Shown: positions 8,925 through 18,536, counted from the stretch's first letter. The stretch: 64,000 nucleotides of DNA from Dyadobacter psychrophilus (GCF_900167945.1 NZ_FUZA01000001.1:62001-126000); one strand, 5' to 3'. Translations and numbers: made by a program. The notes: generated by a model not told the origin, from the sequence alone.

Positions 8925-9203
8925 ATGGCTTCGATCAATGTGCTGCTGATGGACCGCGGATATTTGTATGTTGGGTTATACCCCATTACCACAGCAGATC
9001 GGCTTGCAAATTCAAATTATGCGAATTACCAACAGCTGGTCAAAGCCGAAAAAATGCGGTTTTCCAATGGTGAAAGCTCATTATTTTTGATCAATAGTCG
9101 GGAAAACAAAGCCTTGGAGGCTCGCCAAAAGCTCATCGACCTCAAAGCGAAGTATTTTCAAAATTGCTTACGCCCTTCAATGAAGTGCCGGATTGCTGAT
9201 TAA
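8925..9203 (+). pseudogene. Remnant of a TolC/CzcC-type outer-membrane efflux protein
   Basis: Only the stretch encoded by about 9015-9170 is recognisable. NYQQLVKAEKMRF followed by GESSLFLINSREN and LEARQKLIDLKAKYF is the conserved C-terminal helix pattern of TolC-family outer-membrane proteins. The rest of the barrel and the N-terminal half are missing, the sequence before residue 30 does not fit, and the frame breaks soon after KYFQ. The surrounding 8790-9355 stretch holds no other convincing gene. It is probably the decayed end of an efflux locus, next to the intact CzcA-TolC fusion at 12-16.5 kb. Confidence 0.7.
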
Positions 9204-9218
9204 GACGTCACCTCCATA

Positions 9219-9330
9219 ACCTGATATAGCGCCTTTTAGCAGCCAGGACACCCGGGATCTCTTAAACAATACTCTCCTATGGCAGGTTTTCTTAAAAAAC
9301 TGAAGTATTTTTTGCTCTCTTATATCAGGT
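9219..9330. repeat. 10-bp inverted repeats flanking about 90 bp of non-coding DNA
   Basis: ACCTGATATA (9219-9228) and its exact complement TATATCAGGT (9321-9330) face each other at the ends of a 112-bp AT-rich segment with no gene. It lies between the TolC remnant and the haem-binding protein gene. It could be a small non-autonomous element or a chance repeat; no target-site duplication was recognised. Confidence 0.35.
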
Positions 9331-9355
9331 GTTAGTAACGCATTCTAAGTTACAG

Positions 9356-9847
9356 TCACCTTCCCTCTATTTTCAGACTGTCGACAGGATATTCACTTTG
9401 TAGCATCGTCATTTGCTGGCGGGCCCAACTGGTTAGTACCTGTCGCTGGTGATCAGATAGATTTGCCTCCTTATGCAATCCAAAAAACGTATACGATTTT
9501 AGCGGCATTTCCTTTTCTTGGATCATTTTAATGATCTCATCGAATTTATGGTTTTGAACGGCTACTGGAAGTTTGGTGAATGTAGAGAAGTTAAGCTCTC
9601 TTTTTCCTTCCTGCACGTGATTGTCCAAAAACCAGGCAACCGGCTGAACATTGACATACCATGGGTAGGCCGTTTTATTACTATGACAGTCGTTGCAAGC
9701 AACTCTAAGTAATTCTTTCACTTCACCCGAAACCGGATATTTCATTGTAATGCTGTGCGTCTGATCATCGGACAGGTTTTTCTCAGGTCTGATAAATTGG
9801 ATGATGACCAGGGCAACTACCACACCAATCAAGATTCTCTTAAACAT
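9356..9847 (-). CDS. Haem-binding-domain protein (cytochrome c-like, membrane anchored)
   Basis: This 163-residue protein has an N-terminal membrane anchor (about residues 4-20). A single haem c motif C-N-D-C-H follows at about residues 51-55, within the pattern CNDCHSNKTAYPWYVNVQPV typical of the Bacteroidota haem-binding domain family. It probably sits on the periplasmic face and carries electrons, with the partner unknown. It is the last gene of the minus-strand run that starts at the Rieske gene, 35 bases after the Er-VIT1 gene. Confidence 0.85.
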   Translation of the reverse strand: MFKRILIGVVVALVIIQFIRPEKNLSDDQTHSITMKYPVSGEVKELLRVACNDCHSNKTAYPWYVNVQPVAWFLDNHVQEGKRELNFSTFTKLPVAVQNHKFDEIIKMIQEKEMPLKSYTFFGLHKEANLSDHQRQVLTSWARQQMTMLQSEYPVDSLKIEGR

Positions 9848-9882
9848 GATTGCAATTTGTTATAGTGAAGAATGGAAGCTAC

Positions 9883-10983
9883 TTAACCAGCTACTGAAAC
9901 ACCAATTAGTTTTCCAATGCCAAAAGTGATCGCAGCGGCTGAAAGCCCAAAAAGAACTTGTCTGAACCCTGAAAACCAAACACTTTTACCCGTGAACAAA
10001 GTAATGGCTGCGCCAATCAGAAATAAGCCAACCGCACTAAAAACCGTGCTTGCCAGAATCGCCAGCGTTCCGCTTAAAAAGAAAAACGGTATTACCGGGA
10101 TGATTGCGCCCACAGAAAACAGCAGAAATGAAGTGATGGCCGCTTCCATGGCAGAGCCTTTCAAATCTTCCACATTGATACCGAGCTCTTCCTTGATCAG
10201 GATTGCTATTGCATTGTCCTTGTTTGACATGATATCCTGGGCCATTTTTCTGGCCTGTTTCTGTGGGATTCCTTTGGCCTGATAAATAAGTGCTATTTCC
10301 CTTTCTTCGCCTTCAGGATTGGTTTCAAGCTCATCCATTTCCAACTGCATTTGATTTTCACTGAGCTCCTGTGAGCTTTTGACCGAAATCCATTCTCCCA
10401 AAGCCATCGATAAAGCTCCTGCAAGCAGGCCTGCAAGTCCAGTTAGCAGGATTTCTTTCTGCCCGATCGCTGCACCTGCAATGCCCATCACCAGGCTAAA
10501 ATTTGAAACCAACCCGTCGTTTCCACCCAGTACCGCTGCTCGCAGCGCATTGCCACCCACAGATCGGTGTCTTTTCTCGAACCGTGTAAGCGTTGAACCG
10601 GAAACTTCTGGATGATTGTCCAGTATACTCTTCAATATCGCCACGTGCGCCGTATCTGAAATTGAACTGATCGACTTGTGTTTATTTCTGGAATTAACAA
10701 CAGAAGCAGAAATGCCCTTTTCCGTATCCAGCATGACACCCAGAATGTAATCGTAGCCAAAAACTTTTCCAATCAATTTCAGGGTCTTTGCTCTGCTAGA
10801 AGGGCCGGGCAACTTGGACAAATGCAGCTCATGCTTAGCCATGAATGCCAATGCGTGCCCATGCTCTATCTCGCTCATCTGCCGAAAAACACTGGCCACA
10901 TTTTCATCATCCTCGTTATCAGCAAGGATCCCATAAAGAAAGCTTGCATCAATTTCGGTTTGAATGTTTTTAAGATTTACCAT
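9883..10983 (-). CDS. Er-VIT1 transporter: ferritin-like domain plus CCC1/VIT1 membrane domain
   Basis: Residues about 1-130 form a rubrerythrin/ferritin-like domain with carboxylate ligands in EIDASFLYGILADNEDDENV and the EIEHGH motif. Residues about 145-366 are a VIT1/CCC1 transporter with the NDGLVSNFSLVMGIAGA motif and about five transmembrane segments. The family, including MbfA, exports iron or manganese from the cytoplasm, with the ferritin-like part sensing or binding the metal. It lies 52 bases behind the CzcB-type adaptor, in line with a metal-efflux locus. Confidence 0.88.
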   Translation of the reverse strand: MVNLKNIQTEIDASFLYGILADNEDDENVASVFRQMSEIEHGHALAFMAKHELHLSKLPGPSSRAKTLKLIGKVFGYDYILGVMLDTEKGISASVVNSRNKHKSISSISDTAHVAILKSILDNHPEVSGSTLTRFEKRHRSVGGNALRAAVLGGNDGLVSNFSLVMGIAGAAIGQKEILLTGLAGLLAGALSMALGEWISVKSSQELSENQMQLEMDELETNPEGEEREIALIYQAKGIPQKQARKMAQDIMSNKDNAIAILIKEELGINVEDLKGSAMEAAITSFLLFSVGAIIPVIPFFFLSGTLAILASTVFSAVGLFLIGAAITLFTGKSVWFSGFRQVLFGLSAAAITFGIGKLIGVSVAG

Positions 10984-11034
10984 GATCAGGATGACTTGTT
11001 AGTTTGGTTTTAATGCGGGCTTATTTCATCTGCC

Positions 11035-12162
11035 TTACTCTTCCGATTTATTCTTCAAAGACATTAAAAGCGAATAAGCACCTTTAACAACACATAATTG
11101 ATTTTCCAGCTGTTCGCCAACAATTTCAGTAAAGCCGTTTTCAGATGTTCCGGATTTTACTTGTTTCATTTCAAAGCTGTTTTTCCCTTTTGCAGTAAAG
11201 ATAAACTGCTTGTCCTCATAACTAACAATGGCATCATCGGGCAGTACCAGCACGAAGCGGCTGTCGAGCTGAATGTCACCATTCATGAACATACCAGGAA
11301 GGAGCCCGGGCTCGTATTTTTCAAAATGCGAATGTACTTCGGCGGTCCGTTCCGGCGATAAATCCTTGCTGACCAGAATAATTTCGCATGGATATTTTTT
11401 GTCAGGCGCATTGTTGGTGTAGGCCATGATCTGCTGGCCGATTTTGATCTTGTCCAGATCTTTTTCAAACACTTTTAGCGCCAGGTGGATGTCCGTGGGA
11501 TTGATCAATTCAAAAAGCACATCGGTCGGAGAGACATACCGGCCAATGTTGACATTGACTTTGGAAACATACCCATTGATAGGAGAATGAATGCTGACGC
11601 TTCTTGAAATATTATCTTTTGTCAGTTTCTCGGGAATGATACCGGCCAGTTTTAACTTTTCATATAACGATTTCATCATCACCTGCTGGCCCTGGTAATC
11701 CGATTCGGCCTGCTGAAAGATCTTATCACTGCTCGATTTATTCTTATTGAGATCTTTTTGGCGCAAATAATCATTTTCCAGGTAGGCTACACGCGCTTGT
11801 CCGGTCAGGTAATCCTGCTGCAAATGAATGTACTGCTGGTCTTCCATCACCGCCAGGACCTCCCCTCTTTTCACCCTTGTTCCTGGCAATAGCTTTGTGG
11901 TTTTAAGGTACCCACCCAAGGGTACGCTGATGGAAACAATGTTTTGGGGCGGCACATCAATTTTTCCATTCAGTTTCAAAACAGAGGAGATCTGCTTTTT
12001 CTCTGGTAAAGCCGTGACAATCCCCGCATTCTGGATCTGCTTTTCGCTCAGCGATGCAACGTTGGTTGCTGTTGCGTCTGCTGTTGTTTCCGGTTCTTTT
12101 TCAGCCTTTTTTGAGCAAGAAACAAAAAGGCCAAGAAGCACACTATATATCAGATATTTCAT
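11035..12162 (-). CDS. RND efflux periplasmic adaptor (CzcB/CusB family), lipoprotein
   Basis: This is a 375-residue membrane-fusion protein. A lipoprotein signal ends in LFVSC (Cys about residue 16). It then has the barrel-sandwich and hairpin arrangement of HlyD/CzcB adaptors, including PLGGYLKTTKLLPGTRVKRGEVLAVMEDQQYI and SPINGYVSKVNVNIGRYVSPTD. It bridges the RND pump and the outer-membrane channel, both of which are encoded by the single gene immediately upstream (10-base gap). Deletion of the separate TolC gene in this operon is explained by that fusion. Confidence 0.92.
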   Translation of the reverse strand: MKYLIYSVLLGLFVSCSKKAEKEPETTADATATNVASLSEKQIQNAGIVTALPEKKQISSVLKLNGKIDVPPQNIVSISVPLGGYLKTTKLLPGTRVKRGEVLAVMEDQQYIHLQQDYLTGQARVAYLENDYLRQKDLNKNKSSSDKIFQQAESDYQGQQVMMKSLYEKLKLAGIIPEKLTKDNISRSVSIHSPINGYVSKVNVNIGRYVSPTDVLFELINPTDIHLALKVFEKDLDKIKIGQQIMAYTNNAPDKKYPCEIILVSKDLSPERTAEVHSHFEKYEPGLLPGMFMNGDIQLDSRFVLVLPDDAIVSYEDKQFIFTAKGKNSFEMKQVKSGTSENGFTEIVGEQLENQLCVVKGAYSLLMSLKNKSEE

Positions 12163-12171
12163 CTTACCATA

Positions 12172-15100
12172 TTAATTTTGAAGGTAAAAATCGAGCTCGA
12201 TTGCCTTGCTGTTCAGCTTCATCACCGCATCCAGATACTGGCTTCGGACGGAAGTGGCGTGGTTGATCAGCTGGGCCCATTGCAGGTAATTAATGCTACC
12301 GCCCGCCAGTTGCTGGTTTGCCGTTGAAGTGATCAGATCAGCGTTTTTGAGGCCCGAATTTTCATAGTAACGCACTGTTGTCAGCAGCTTGCGATATGCT
12401 GCTAATGCAGACAGATATTGCGATTGAAGGACCTGCAAGTCAGCCTGATAACCCTGTTTGCTGATGTCGTGACTGATCCGGGCACTGTTGATGCGGGCCT
12501 TCTGAGCGCCGGCAAAAATCGGAATGCCTAAGCCCAGCTGCGCCGATTGAAACCTTTGGGAAGCATTGTAGGACTTATCGTCGGCGCCCATGCCCCGCAT
12601 GCTCATGTTGTTATAACCCAAATTCAGCTGTGGCAAGAGCTTAGCCTTTTCCACATCGATACCCGCTGCCGCAATCTGTTGCTGCTGCATCAGTAATCGC
12701 ATTTGAGGATGGTTACTAGCATGAATTGAATCTGAAATAACAGCTGGAATGTATAACTTATCAGTCGGCTCGGGCTCCGGGTTGCCGCCTGTATTGAGCA
12801 GAAGCTGAAATTGGAGCCTGGACAAACTTAGATCTGATTCCAGCTGCTGGGATTGCATTTGAATTTCTGCGAGCTGGGTTTCCGCCGTTGTTTTTTCAAG
12901 CACATCACTCTCCCCTTTCTCAAACCGCTGCTGCGCCCGCTTGTAAAAGCCCGTGTAAAGACTGTCGAGCGAAATCAGTAAGGCTTCTTTCTGCTTTTGG
13001 TACAAAAACAAATAAAATACCTGTGCGACGTTTCTCTTCAATTCACTTTCCCTTACCGCCACGTTGAGAACACTGGCCGAAAGCTCACGCTGTAAAAGCG
13101 TTTTTTGCCTGGCATAAACTACTGGCAGACTCAGTGACTGTGTAATATTAAACCGCGTATCCGTATAAAAACTATTGATCTGGCCAGCCTCGATCTGAAT
13201 TCCGGTTTGTGGCAATACTACCGCCGTTTTGATCAGCGATTTCTGATATTCCGCTCTAAGCCTTTCTGTTTTCAGGTTCTGATTGTTTGCCAAAGCAATG
13301 TTTGTGGCCGTTTTCAAGTCCACTTTATTTTGGGCAAAACAATTGATACTACCCAGCAAGATCAAAGCAGGAATAAACCACGAAGCCAGGTTTGACACGC
13401 GCCTGTGTCTGAACTTAAAACCATTTTCAAAAAAGAGATATAGAACGGGAAGTACGAAAAGCGTTAGAAAAGTAGCGACCAGCAATCCGCCGATCACAAC
13501 AGTAGCGAGTGGCCGCTGCACTTCTGCACCTGCGCCATTGCTAATTGCCATCGGAAAGAACCCCAGTGACGCTACAAAAGCGGTCATCAATACAGGCCGG
13601 AGCCGATGCTGCGTTCCTTCCAGGACCGCTTGTTTAATGTCTTTTTGTTCTTCTTTTCTGATCCGGTTGAATTCGGCTACCAGCACAATGCCATTTAAAA
13701 CCGCCACGCCAAAAAGCGCTATGAAACCAATTCCGGCGCTGATGCTGAACGGCATACCGCGTATTGCCAGAAAAAATATGCCGCCAATCGCAGACAGTGG
13801 TATGGCCGAATAAATCAATAATCCATCCTTCACTGACTTGAAGGCAAAAAACAAAAGCACAAAAATAAGGACTAACGAAACCGGCACCGCGATCATAAGC
13901 CGCTGCTTGGCCACATTCAGGTTTTCAAAAGAGCCGCCGTAGGTGATATAATACCCAGTCGGAAGTTTCAAGTTCTGATTCACTGTCATTTGCAGCTCTT
14001 TTACAATGGTTTGCACGTCCCGGCCGGCTATATTGAAGCCAACTACAATGCGTCTTTTTGCATCTTCCCGCTGGATCTGGTTGGGGCCATTCCGGATCTT
14101 TACTTCGGCTAACTGATATAATGCAATCTGCCCTCCATCAGCAGCAGCAACCAGCAGGTTACGGATATCTTCCAGGTTTTTCTTGCGTTCGCCGCTAAGC
14201 CTGACCACAAGATCGAAGCGCTTTTCACCTTCGAAGACCATTCCAGCACTTTGCCCTGCCAGTGCTGCGTTAACGGTTTTGTTAACTGCCGAAATATCCA
14301 GCCCGTATTGTGCCAGCGCATTGCGGTTGTAGCGGATTGTGATCTGCGGCATACCTGAGACTGCTTCTACGTATAAATTTCTGGTTCCTTCCACACGGCT
14401 GGCCAGCGCGCCAAGTTTTTTGGCATATAGCGCCAGCGTATCCAGGTCTTCCCCGAAAATTTTACAGACCACATCCTGACGCGCGCCGGTCATTAGTTCG
14501 TTAAAACGCATTTGAACGGGAAACTGGAACCCGGCCGTGATGCCCGGAACTTCCTTGAGAGCCTCTCCCATCTTTTCAGACAGTTCCGGGAATGTTTTGG
14601 CAGACGTCCAGTCTTTTTTGTCTTTTAAAATCACCATCATATCACTGGCCTCCATGGGCATCGGATCGGTAGGGACTTCACCACTCCCGATTTTGGTAAC
14701 CACTTTTAAAACTTCCGGAAACTGTGTTTTTAAAATATGCGCTGCCTTCTGCGTGTTTTCAATCGTTGTTGTCAGGCTGCTACCGGTGAGCACACGAGTA
14801 TCCACGGCAAAATCACCTTCTTCTAGTGCCGGGATAAATTCTCCACCCAACGTGGTCAACACGTAAACAGCGGATGCAAAAAGGATCAGCACAGAGAGCA
14901 GGATCATTTTTGGGTGCCGGATGACGCCTTCCAGGCCATAACGGTATTTGCTGGCTAGCTTGTCCATAACCCGGTCGGACCATCCGGGTTGGGTTTTTAC
15001 TTTTTTGCTTAGAAAAACCGCGCTCATCATCGGAATGTAGGTCAGTGACAGAATGAATGCGCCTAGCAATGCAAATGCAACAGTTTGCGCCATAGGCTTG

Positions 15101-16530
15101 AACATTTTGCCCTCAATTCCTTCCAGCGTGAAAATAGGCAGATACACAATCAGGATGATGACCTGGCCAAAAACTGCGCTGTTCATCATCCGATCAGCGG
15201 ATTCATTCACTTCGTCGTCCATTTGTTGCTGACTGATCCGGGCCAGCCCCGCGAACTTTTTATTACGGGTGATCTGATGCATGACCGCTTCCACGATAAT
15301 GACCGCGCCATCCACGATTAACCCAAAATCCAGCGCGCCCAGGCTCATCAGATTTCCGCTCACGCCAAATGTGTTCATCATAATAACGGCAAACAGCATT
15401 GCAAGCGGGATCACAGAAGCTACCAGCAAACCCGCCCGCACATTTCCTAAGAATAGCACAAGCACAAAAACCACGATCAATGCGCCTTCCAGCAGGTTTT
15501 TCTCAACGGTCCCAATGGCATTGTTAACCATCTTTGTCCTGTCCAGAAACGGCTCGATAACCAAACCCTCAGGCAGCGTCTTGCGGATCTGGTCAACCCG
15601 CTCCTTCACATTCTTAATTACTTCACTGCTGTTAGCACCTTTCAGCATCATGACCACCGCACCGGAAACTTCCCCCTTGTCATTGTAGGTCATTGCGCCG
15701 TACCGCGTTGCATAACTTGTTTTTACATTGGCCACGTCCCTGATAAACAAAGGTTGGCCGTCTGCAAGTGATTTGACGGATATGTTCTTGATGTCTTCCA
15801 GGTTTTCCACCAGGCCTTCACTACGGATATAAAGCACAGTTGGGCCCTTTTCAATGTAGGCCCCTCCGGTATTTTGATTGTTGTTCTCTAATGCCGTAAA
15901 GACGTCATTGATCGTAATCCCATAGGATAAAAGTTTTTGCGGGTCAATTTCGATGGAAAATTGTTTGAGCTTTCCACCGAAGCTGCTTACTTCCGCAACG
16001 CCTATAACGCCCAGTAACTGCCTGCGCACAATCCAATCCTGAATTGTACGCAGATCGGTTGCATTGTACCGATGTTCATAGCCTTCTTTTGGCCGGACCA
16101 CATATTGATAAATCTCTCCCAGTCCCGTACTGATAGGCCCTAATTCCGGCGTACCGATTCCCTTTGGGATTTCATTCTGCACTTTCAAAAGACGCTCAGA
16201 AACCTGCTGCCTGGCCCAATAGATGTCCACATTGTCCTGAAAAACAATTGTGACGAGCGATAATCCAAACCGTGAAAAGCTGCGGATTTCCTTTAAACCA
16301 GAGATGTTGCTATTGGCCTGCTCAATGGGGAAAGTTACCAGCCTTTCAATATCGGTAGCGCCAAAGGAAGGTGCAATGGTAATCACCTGCACCTGATTAT
16401 CGGTTATATCCGGTACGGCATCAATCGGCAGCCGGGTTAGCTCATAGCTTCCGTAGCCAATTAATGCCAATACAAACAAGCCCACAATGAGCTTGTTACC
16501 GACAGAGAACGCGATGATTTTATTGAGCAT
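12172..16530 (-). CDS. CzcA-type heavy-metal RND pump fused to a TolC-like outer-membrane domain
   Basis: Residues 1 to about 1030 form a complete HME-RND transporter starting LPIDAVPDITDNQVQV. The proton-relay motif DFGLIVDGAVIIVE in TM4 keeps both aspartates and the glutamate of the Zn/Co/Cd/Ni (CzcA/CnrA) type, unlike the Cu/Ag CusA pattern. After a signal-like segment (PALILLGSINCFAQ) residues about 1045-1452 are a TolC/CzcC-family outer-membrane factor. An inner-membrane pump and outer-membrane channel on one chain must either be processed or use the internal signal. The 1450-aa form is known in Bacteroidota. It is the first pump gene of the operon with the adaptor downstream. Confidence 0.93.
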   Translation of the reverse strand: MLNKIIAFSVGNKLIVGLFVLALIGYGSYELTRLPIDAVPDITDNQVQVITIAPSFGATDIERLVTFPIEQANSNISGLKEIRSFSRFGLSLVTIVFQDNVDIYWARQQVSERLLKVQNEIPKGIGTPELGPISTGLGEIYQYVVRPKEGYEHRYNATDLRTIQDWIVRRQLLGVIGVAEVSSFGGKLKQFSIEIDPQKLLSYGITINDVFTALENNNQNTGGAYIEKGPTVLYIRSEGLVENLEDIKNISVKSLADGQPLFIRDVANVKTSYATRYGAMTYNDKGEVSGAVVMMLKGANSSEVIKNVKERVDQIRKTLPEGLVIEPFLDRTKMVNNAIGTVEKNLLEGALIVVFVLVLFLGNVRAGLLVASVIPLAMLFAVIMMNTFGVSGNLMSLGALDFGLIVDGAVIIVEAVMHQITRNKKFAGLARISQQQMDDEVNESADRMMNSAVFGQVIILIVYLPIFTLEGIEGKMFKPMAQTVAFALLGAFILSLTYIPMMSAVFLSKKVKTQPGWSDRVMDKLASKYRYGLEGVIRHPKMILLSVLILFASAVYVLTTLGGEFIPALEEGDFAVDTRVLTGSSLTTTIENTQKAAHILKTQFPEVLKVVTKIGSGEVPTDPMPMEASDMMVILKDKKDWTSAKTFPELSEKMGEALKEVPGITAGFQFPVQMRFNELMTGARQDVVCKIFGEDLDTLALYAKKLGALASRVEGTRNLYVEAVSGMPQITIRYNRNALAQYGLDISAVNKTVNAALAGQSAGMVFEGEKRFDLVVRLSGERKKNLEDIRNLLVAAADGGQIALYQLAEVKIRNGPNQIQREDAKRRIVVGFNIAGRDVQTIVKELQMTVNQNLKLPTGYYITYGGSFENLNVAKQRLMIAVPVSLVLIFVLLFFAFKSVKDGLLIYSAIPLSAIGGIFFLAIRGMPFSISAGIGFIALFGVAVLNGIVLVAEFNRIRKEEQKDIKQAVLEGTQHRLRPVLMTAFVASLGFFPMAISNGAGAEVQRPLATVVIGGLLVATFLTLFVLPVLYLFFENGFKFRHRRVSNLASWFIPALILLGSINCFAQNKVDLKTATNIALANNQNLKTERLRAEYQKSLIKTAVVLPQTGIQIEAGQINSFYTDTRFNITQSLSLPVVYARQKTLLQRELSASVLNVAVRESELKRNVAQVFYLFLYQKQKEALLISLDSLYTGFYKRAQQRFEKGESDVLEKTTAETQLAEIQMQSQQLESDLSLSRLQFQLLLNTGGNPEPEPTDKLYIPAVISDSIHASNHPQMRLLMQQQQIAAAGIDVEKAKLLPQLNLGYNNMSMRGMGADDKSYNASQRFQSAQLGLGIPIFAGAQKARINSARISHDISKQGYQADLQVLQSQYLSALAAYRKLLTTVRYYENSGLKNADLITSTANQQLAGGSINYLQWAQLINHATSVRSQYLDAVMKLNSKAIELDFYLQN

Positions 16531-16571
16531 AATAATTCATTTCGAACCTATTTTCAGAGTTAAATTCCGCA

Positions 16572-17108
16572 TCAGGGTTTTTTTGGCACCAATACAAACT
16601 TGTTTTTAACGGCAATGGCTTCTGCGATCTTGGTAATAACCAGGGTTGGCACCTCTATTTTATGGTCGGCCAGTTTTATATCGAAATCCGACGTGAGCGT
16701 GATTTGTCTTCCATTAATTACCATCTGACCTTTCAGGCTACGATTTTGCTTTATGCCGTGCATGTCCAGCACGCCATCCGCATGGACAGGATATGTTCCG
16801 TCTTTGCCATAGTCAATGGGTTCCATGATTTTTCCGGCAAATACAGCGGCGGGATACTTCTCTGTTTCCATGTAATTTTCATTGAAGTGTTCTTCCATGA
16901 GTTTATTGGGGAAATGAAAACTTCGCTGCTGCATTTTGATAGCAATCTCACCATTGGCCGTATTAAGGATTACCAAAACCTGTTTGTTGACTGCGACAAT
17001 ATTTTCTAGCGGCGTTTCCGAGAAAAAGCTGGTTTCGCCTGTCTTGGTCATATACAATTGTCCGTAACAGGCGATGGCGACAAACTGACTGATCATCAGC
17101 ACCAGCAT
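16572..17108 (-). CDS. YceI family periplasmic protein
   Basis: With the start at the ATG at 17108 the protein has 178 residues and begins with a clean signal peptide (MLVLMISQFVAIACYGQ). The longer frame from 17180 would overlap the DUF5777 gene by 59 bases and lacks a signal at its start, so I prefer the shorter one. The YceI lipocalin-like beta-barrel is visible in MEEHFNENYMETEKYPAAVFAGKI and LDMHGIKQNRSLKGQM. YceI proteins bind isoprenoid-like lipids such as quinones in the periplasm. It sits between the DUF5777 gene and the CzcA fusion gene. Confidence 0.85.
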   Translation of the reverse strand: MLVLMISQFVAIACYGQLYMTKTGETSFFSETPLENIVAVNKQVLVILNTANGEIAIKMQQRSFHFPNKLMEEHFNENYMETEKYPAAVFAGKIMEPIDYGKDGTYPVHADGVLDMHGIKQNRSLKGQMVINGRQITLTSDFDIKLADHKIEVPTLVITKIAEAIAVKNKFVLVPKKP

Positions 17109-17121
17109 TAATTTAAATGTT

Positions 17122-18036
17122 TTAGTATCCACTGGTTTTGCCTTTTTTGCTCTTGTCAAAACTGAATGTTCTCGATACATTGAAGCCGTAAAAAATATCC
17201 CCGCTACTCCATTTGCCTGTTGTTTGTCCGATAAACTGTTTTTCGATCATACCTCTTGAATTGGTCAGGTGAAGCTGGAATACGTGGCCGCCGGTTTCGA
17301 TATCAAAGCCCAGCGAAAGTGTGTTGGTGAACCTTGGATCTCTCTGGGGCGTGCCTGCAAAGGTTTTCGGGGTGTACCAGTATTCGACATTGAATGAGGT
17401 CCGTTTGGTTAGTTTGTAGCGCCCGCCCATTGCTAATGCGTACAGGTTGTTTGCATCGGTCTGGTTCTCAGCCAAATTGCGGTGCATAACGGTGGGCGTC
17501 AATTGCAAAGAAAGTTTCTCGCTGAATTTCCTTGCGATCAAAACCTGAAAAGTGTAGGTCTGGCGCTGGGCGATTGTGTAGAAGGGAAGGTCCGTTGATG
17601 ACGTGCTGGAATTATTGGCATCGCTGGCAAATAGCGTAACGGATACGGGCATATTCCGATAGCCCGACGACTGTCTTAGCAATCGGTATTTGGCAAATAC
17701 ATCAATCGTTTTCTGGTAACTGCTTCTGCCGATCCCCACCATTAAGCGATCTGTTAACCCATATTCCAAAGCCAGCCTGATCTGTGATTCGTCCAGGCCG
17801 AAGAAATTATTTGCTCCCGAATTAACTGCGCCGAACCGGTGGGAAATGATAAAGTCCATATTGCTTTTCCCGACCGTTTCCACCGAATGTCCGTTGATGA
17901 TGCGCGTGCCTTTGAAAGTGGCAGCGCTGTAAGTTGCTACGGAATCCTGGACCTTGTCCAGTTCTTTCAGCAGGTCGTCTTGTGCAAAGGCGCATGAGCT
18001 GATCATGGCCATCGCAATCGCTAAACTAATTTTCAT
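17122..18036 (-). CDS. DUF5777 family outer-membrane beta-barrel protein
   Basis: This 304-residue protein has a signal peptide (MKISLAIAMAMISSCAFAQ) and alternating beta strands ending in an aromatic strand, as in outer-membrane barrels. The sequence around DFIISHRFGAVNSGANNFFGLD and the FDIETGGHVFQLHLTNS stretch match the DUF5777 group, which in Bacteroidota is often found beside YceI and Rieske genes. The function is unknown. Its start overlaps the Rieske stop codon by one base. Confidence 0.83.
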   Translation of the reverse strand: MKISLAIAMAMISSCAFAQDDLLKELDKVQDSVATYSAATFKGTRIINGHSVETVGKSNMDFIISHRFGAVNSGANNFFGLDESQIRLALEYGLTDRLMVGIGRSSYQKTIDVFAKYRLLRQSSGYRNMPVSVTLFASDANNSSTSSTDLPFYTIAQRQTYTFQVLIARKFSEKLSLQLTPTVMHRNLAENQTDANNLYALAMGGRYKLTKRTSFNVEYWYTPKTFAGTPQRDPRFTNTLSLGFDIETGGHVFQLHLTNSRGMIEKQFIGQTTGKWSSGDIFYGFNVSRTFSFDKSKKGKTSGY

Positions 18037-18476
18037 CAGGCAGTAATGGTTAAAATGTTCTCTGCCAGACTTGCGGTGTATGTCCTGATTCCCTTTTTCC
18101 CTTCACTGTTCAGTCCTTTTCCGGCATTATCATATTTGGCCCCATGTGCGGTGCAGTAAAAATGATCGGTCTGGTAAGTAATCTCGTTTTTCCCCTCGTG
18201 GCTGCATGTAAGGGTTGCAGCAATGTATGCGCCGGTGTTGCTTCGGGCGATCACCACACCATCCTTAATCACATATCCTCCATTGGTTTTCAGGGCAGCA
18301 TTGGCCTGATCTGTTAGATCCAATGTCAGGTTAGTTGGCTGGGGGCTTACCCGATCGTTGGTGCAGGATTGCAGATGGCCTGCAAAATAAACCGCTGCCA
18401 GCGCTGAACCGGCAAAGCCCAGTTGTCTCAAAAAATCGTGGCGGTTGATATTGGCATCATTTTTCTCAAAACTCAT
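18036..18476 (-). CDS. Rieske [2Fe-2S] protein with Tat/Sec-type leader
   Basis: This 146-residue protein is first in its operon. The two cluster-binding motifs are C-S-H (in LTCSHEGKNE) and C-T-A-H-G (in FYCTAHGAKYD). The leader reads NRHDFLRQLGFAGSALAAVYFAG before a cysteine, suggesting export and possibly a lipid anchor. It probably passes electrons in the periplasm, perhaps to the haem protein at the far end of the same gene run. Four 11-bp repeats and a perfect -7 box lie just upstream. Confidence 0.9.
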   Translation of the reverse strand: MSFEKNDANINRHDFLRQLGFAGSALAAVYFAGHLQSCTNDRVSPQPTNLTLDLTDQANAALKTNGGYVIKDGVVIARSNTGAYIAATLTCSHEGKNEITYQTDHFYCTAHGAKYDNAGKGLNSEGKKGIRTYTASLAENILTITA

Positions 18477-18517
18477 AAGATGTATTGTTTAAAATTGCTT
18501 TTGTCTCAAAGACTATT

Positions 18518-18525
18518 CAAAAGTA
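18518..18525 (-). promoter_or_regulatory. -7 box of the Rieske/efflux operon
   Basis: On the minus strand this reads TACTTTTG, a full match to the Bacteroidota -7 consensus TAnnTTTG. It is 41 bases before the Rieske start codon and 11 bases from the repeat array. Confidence 0.6.
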
Positions 18526-18536
18526 AACCTGCCGTT

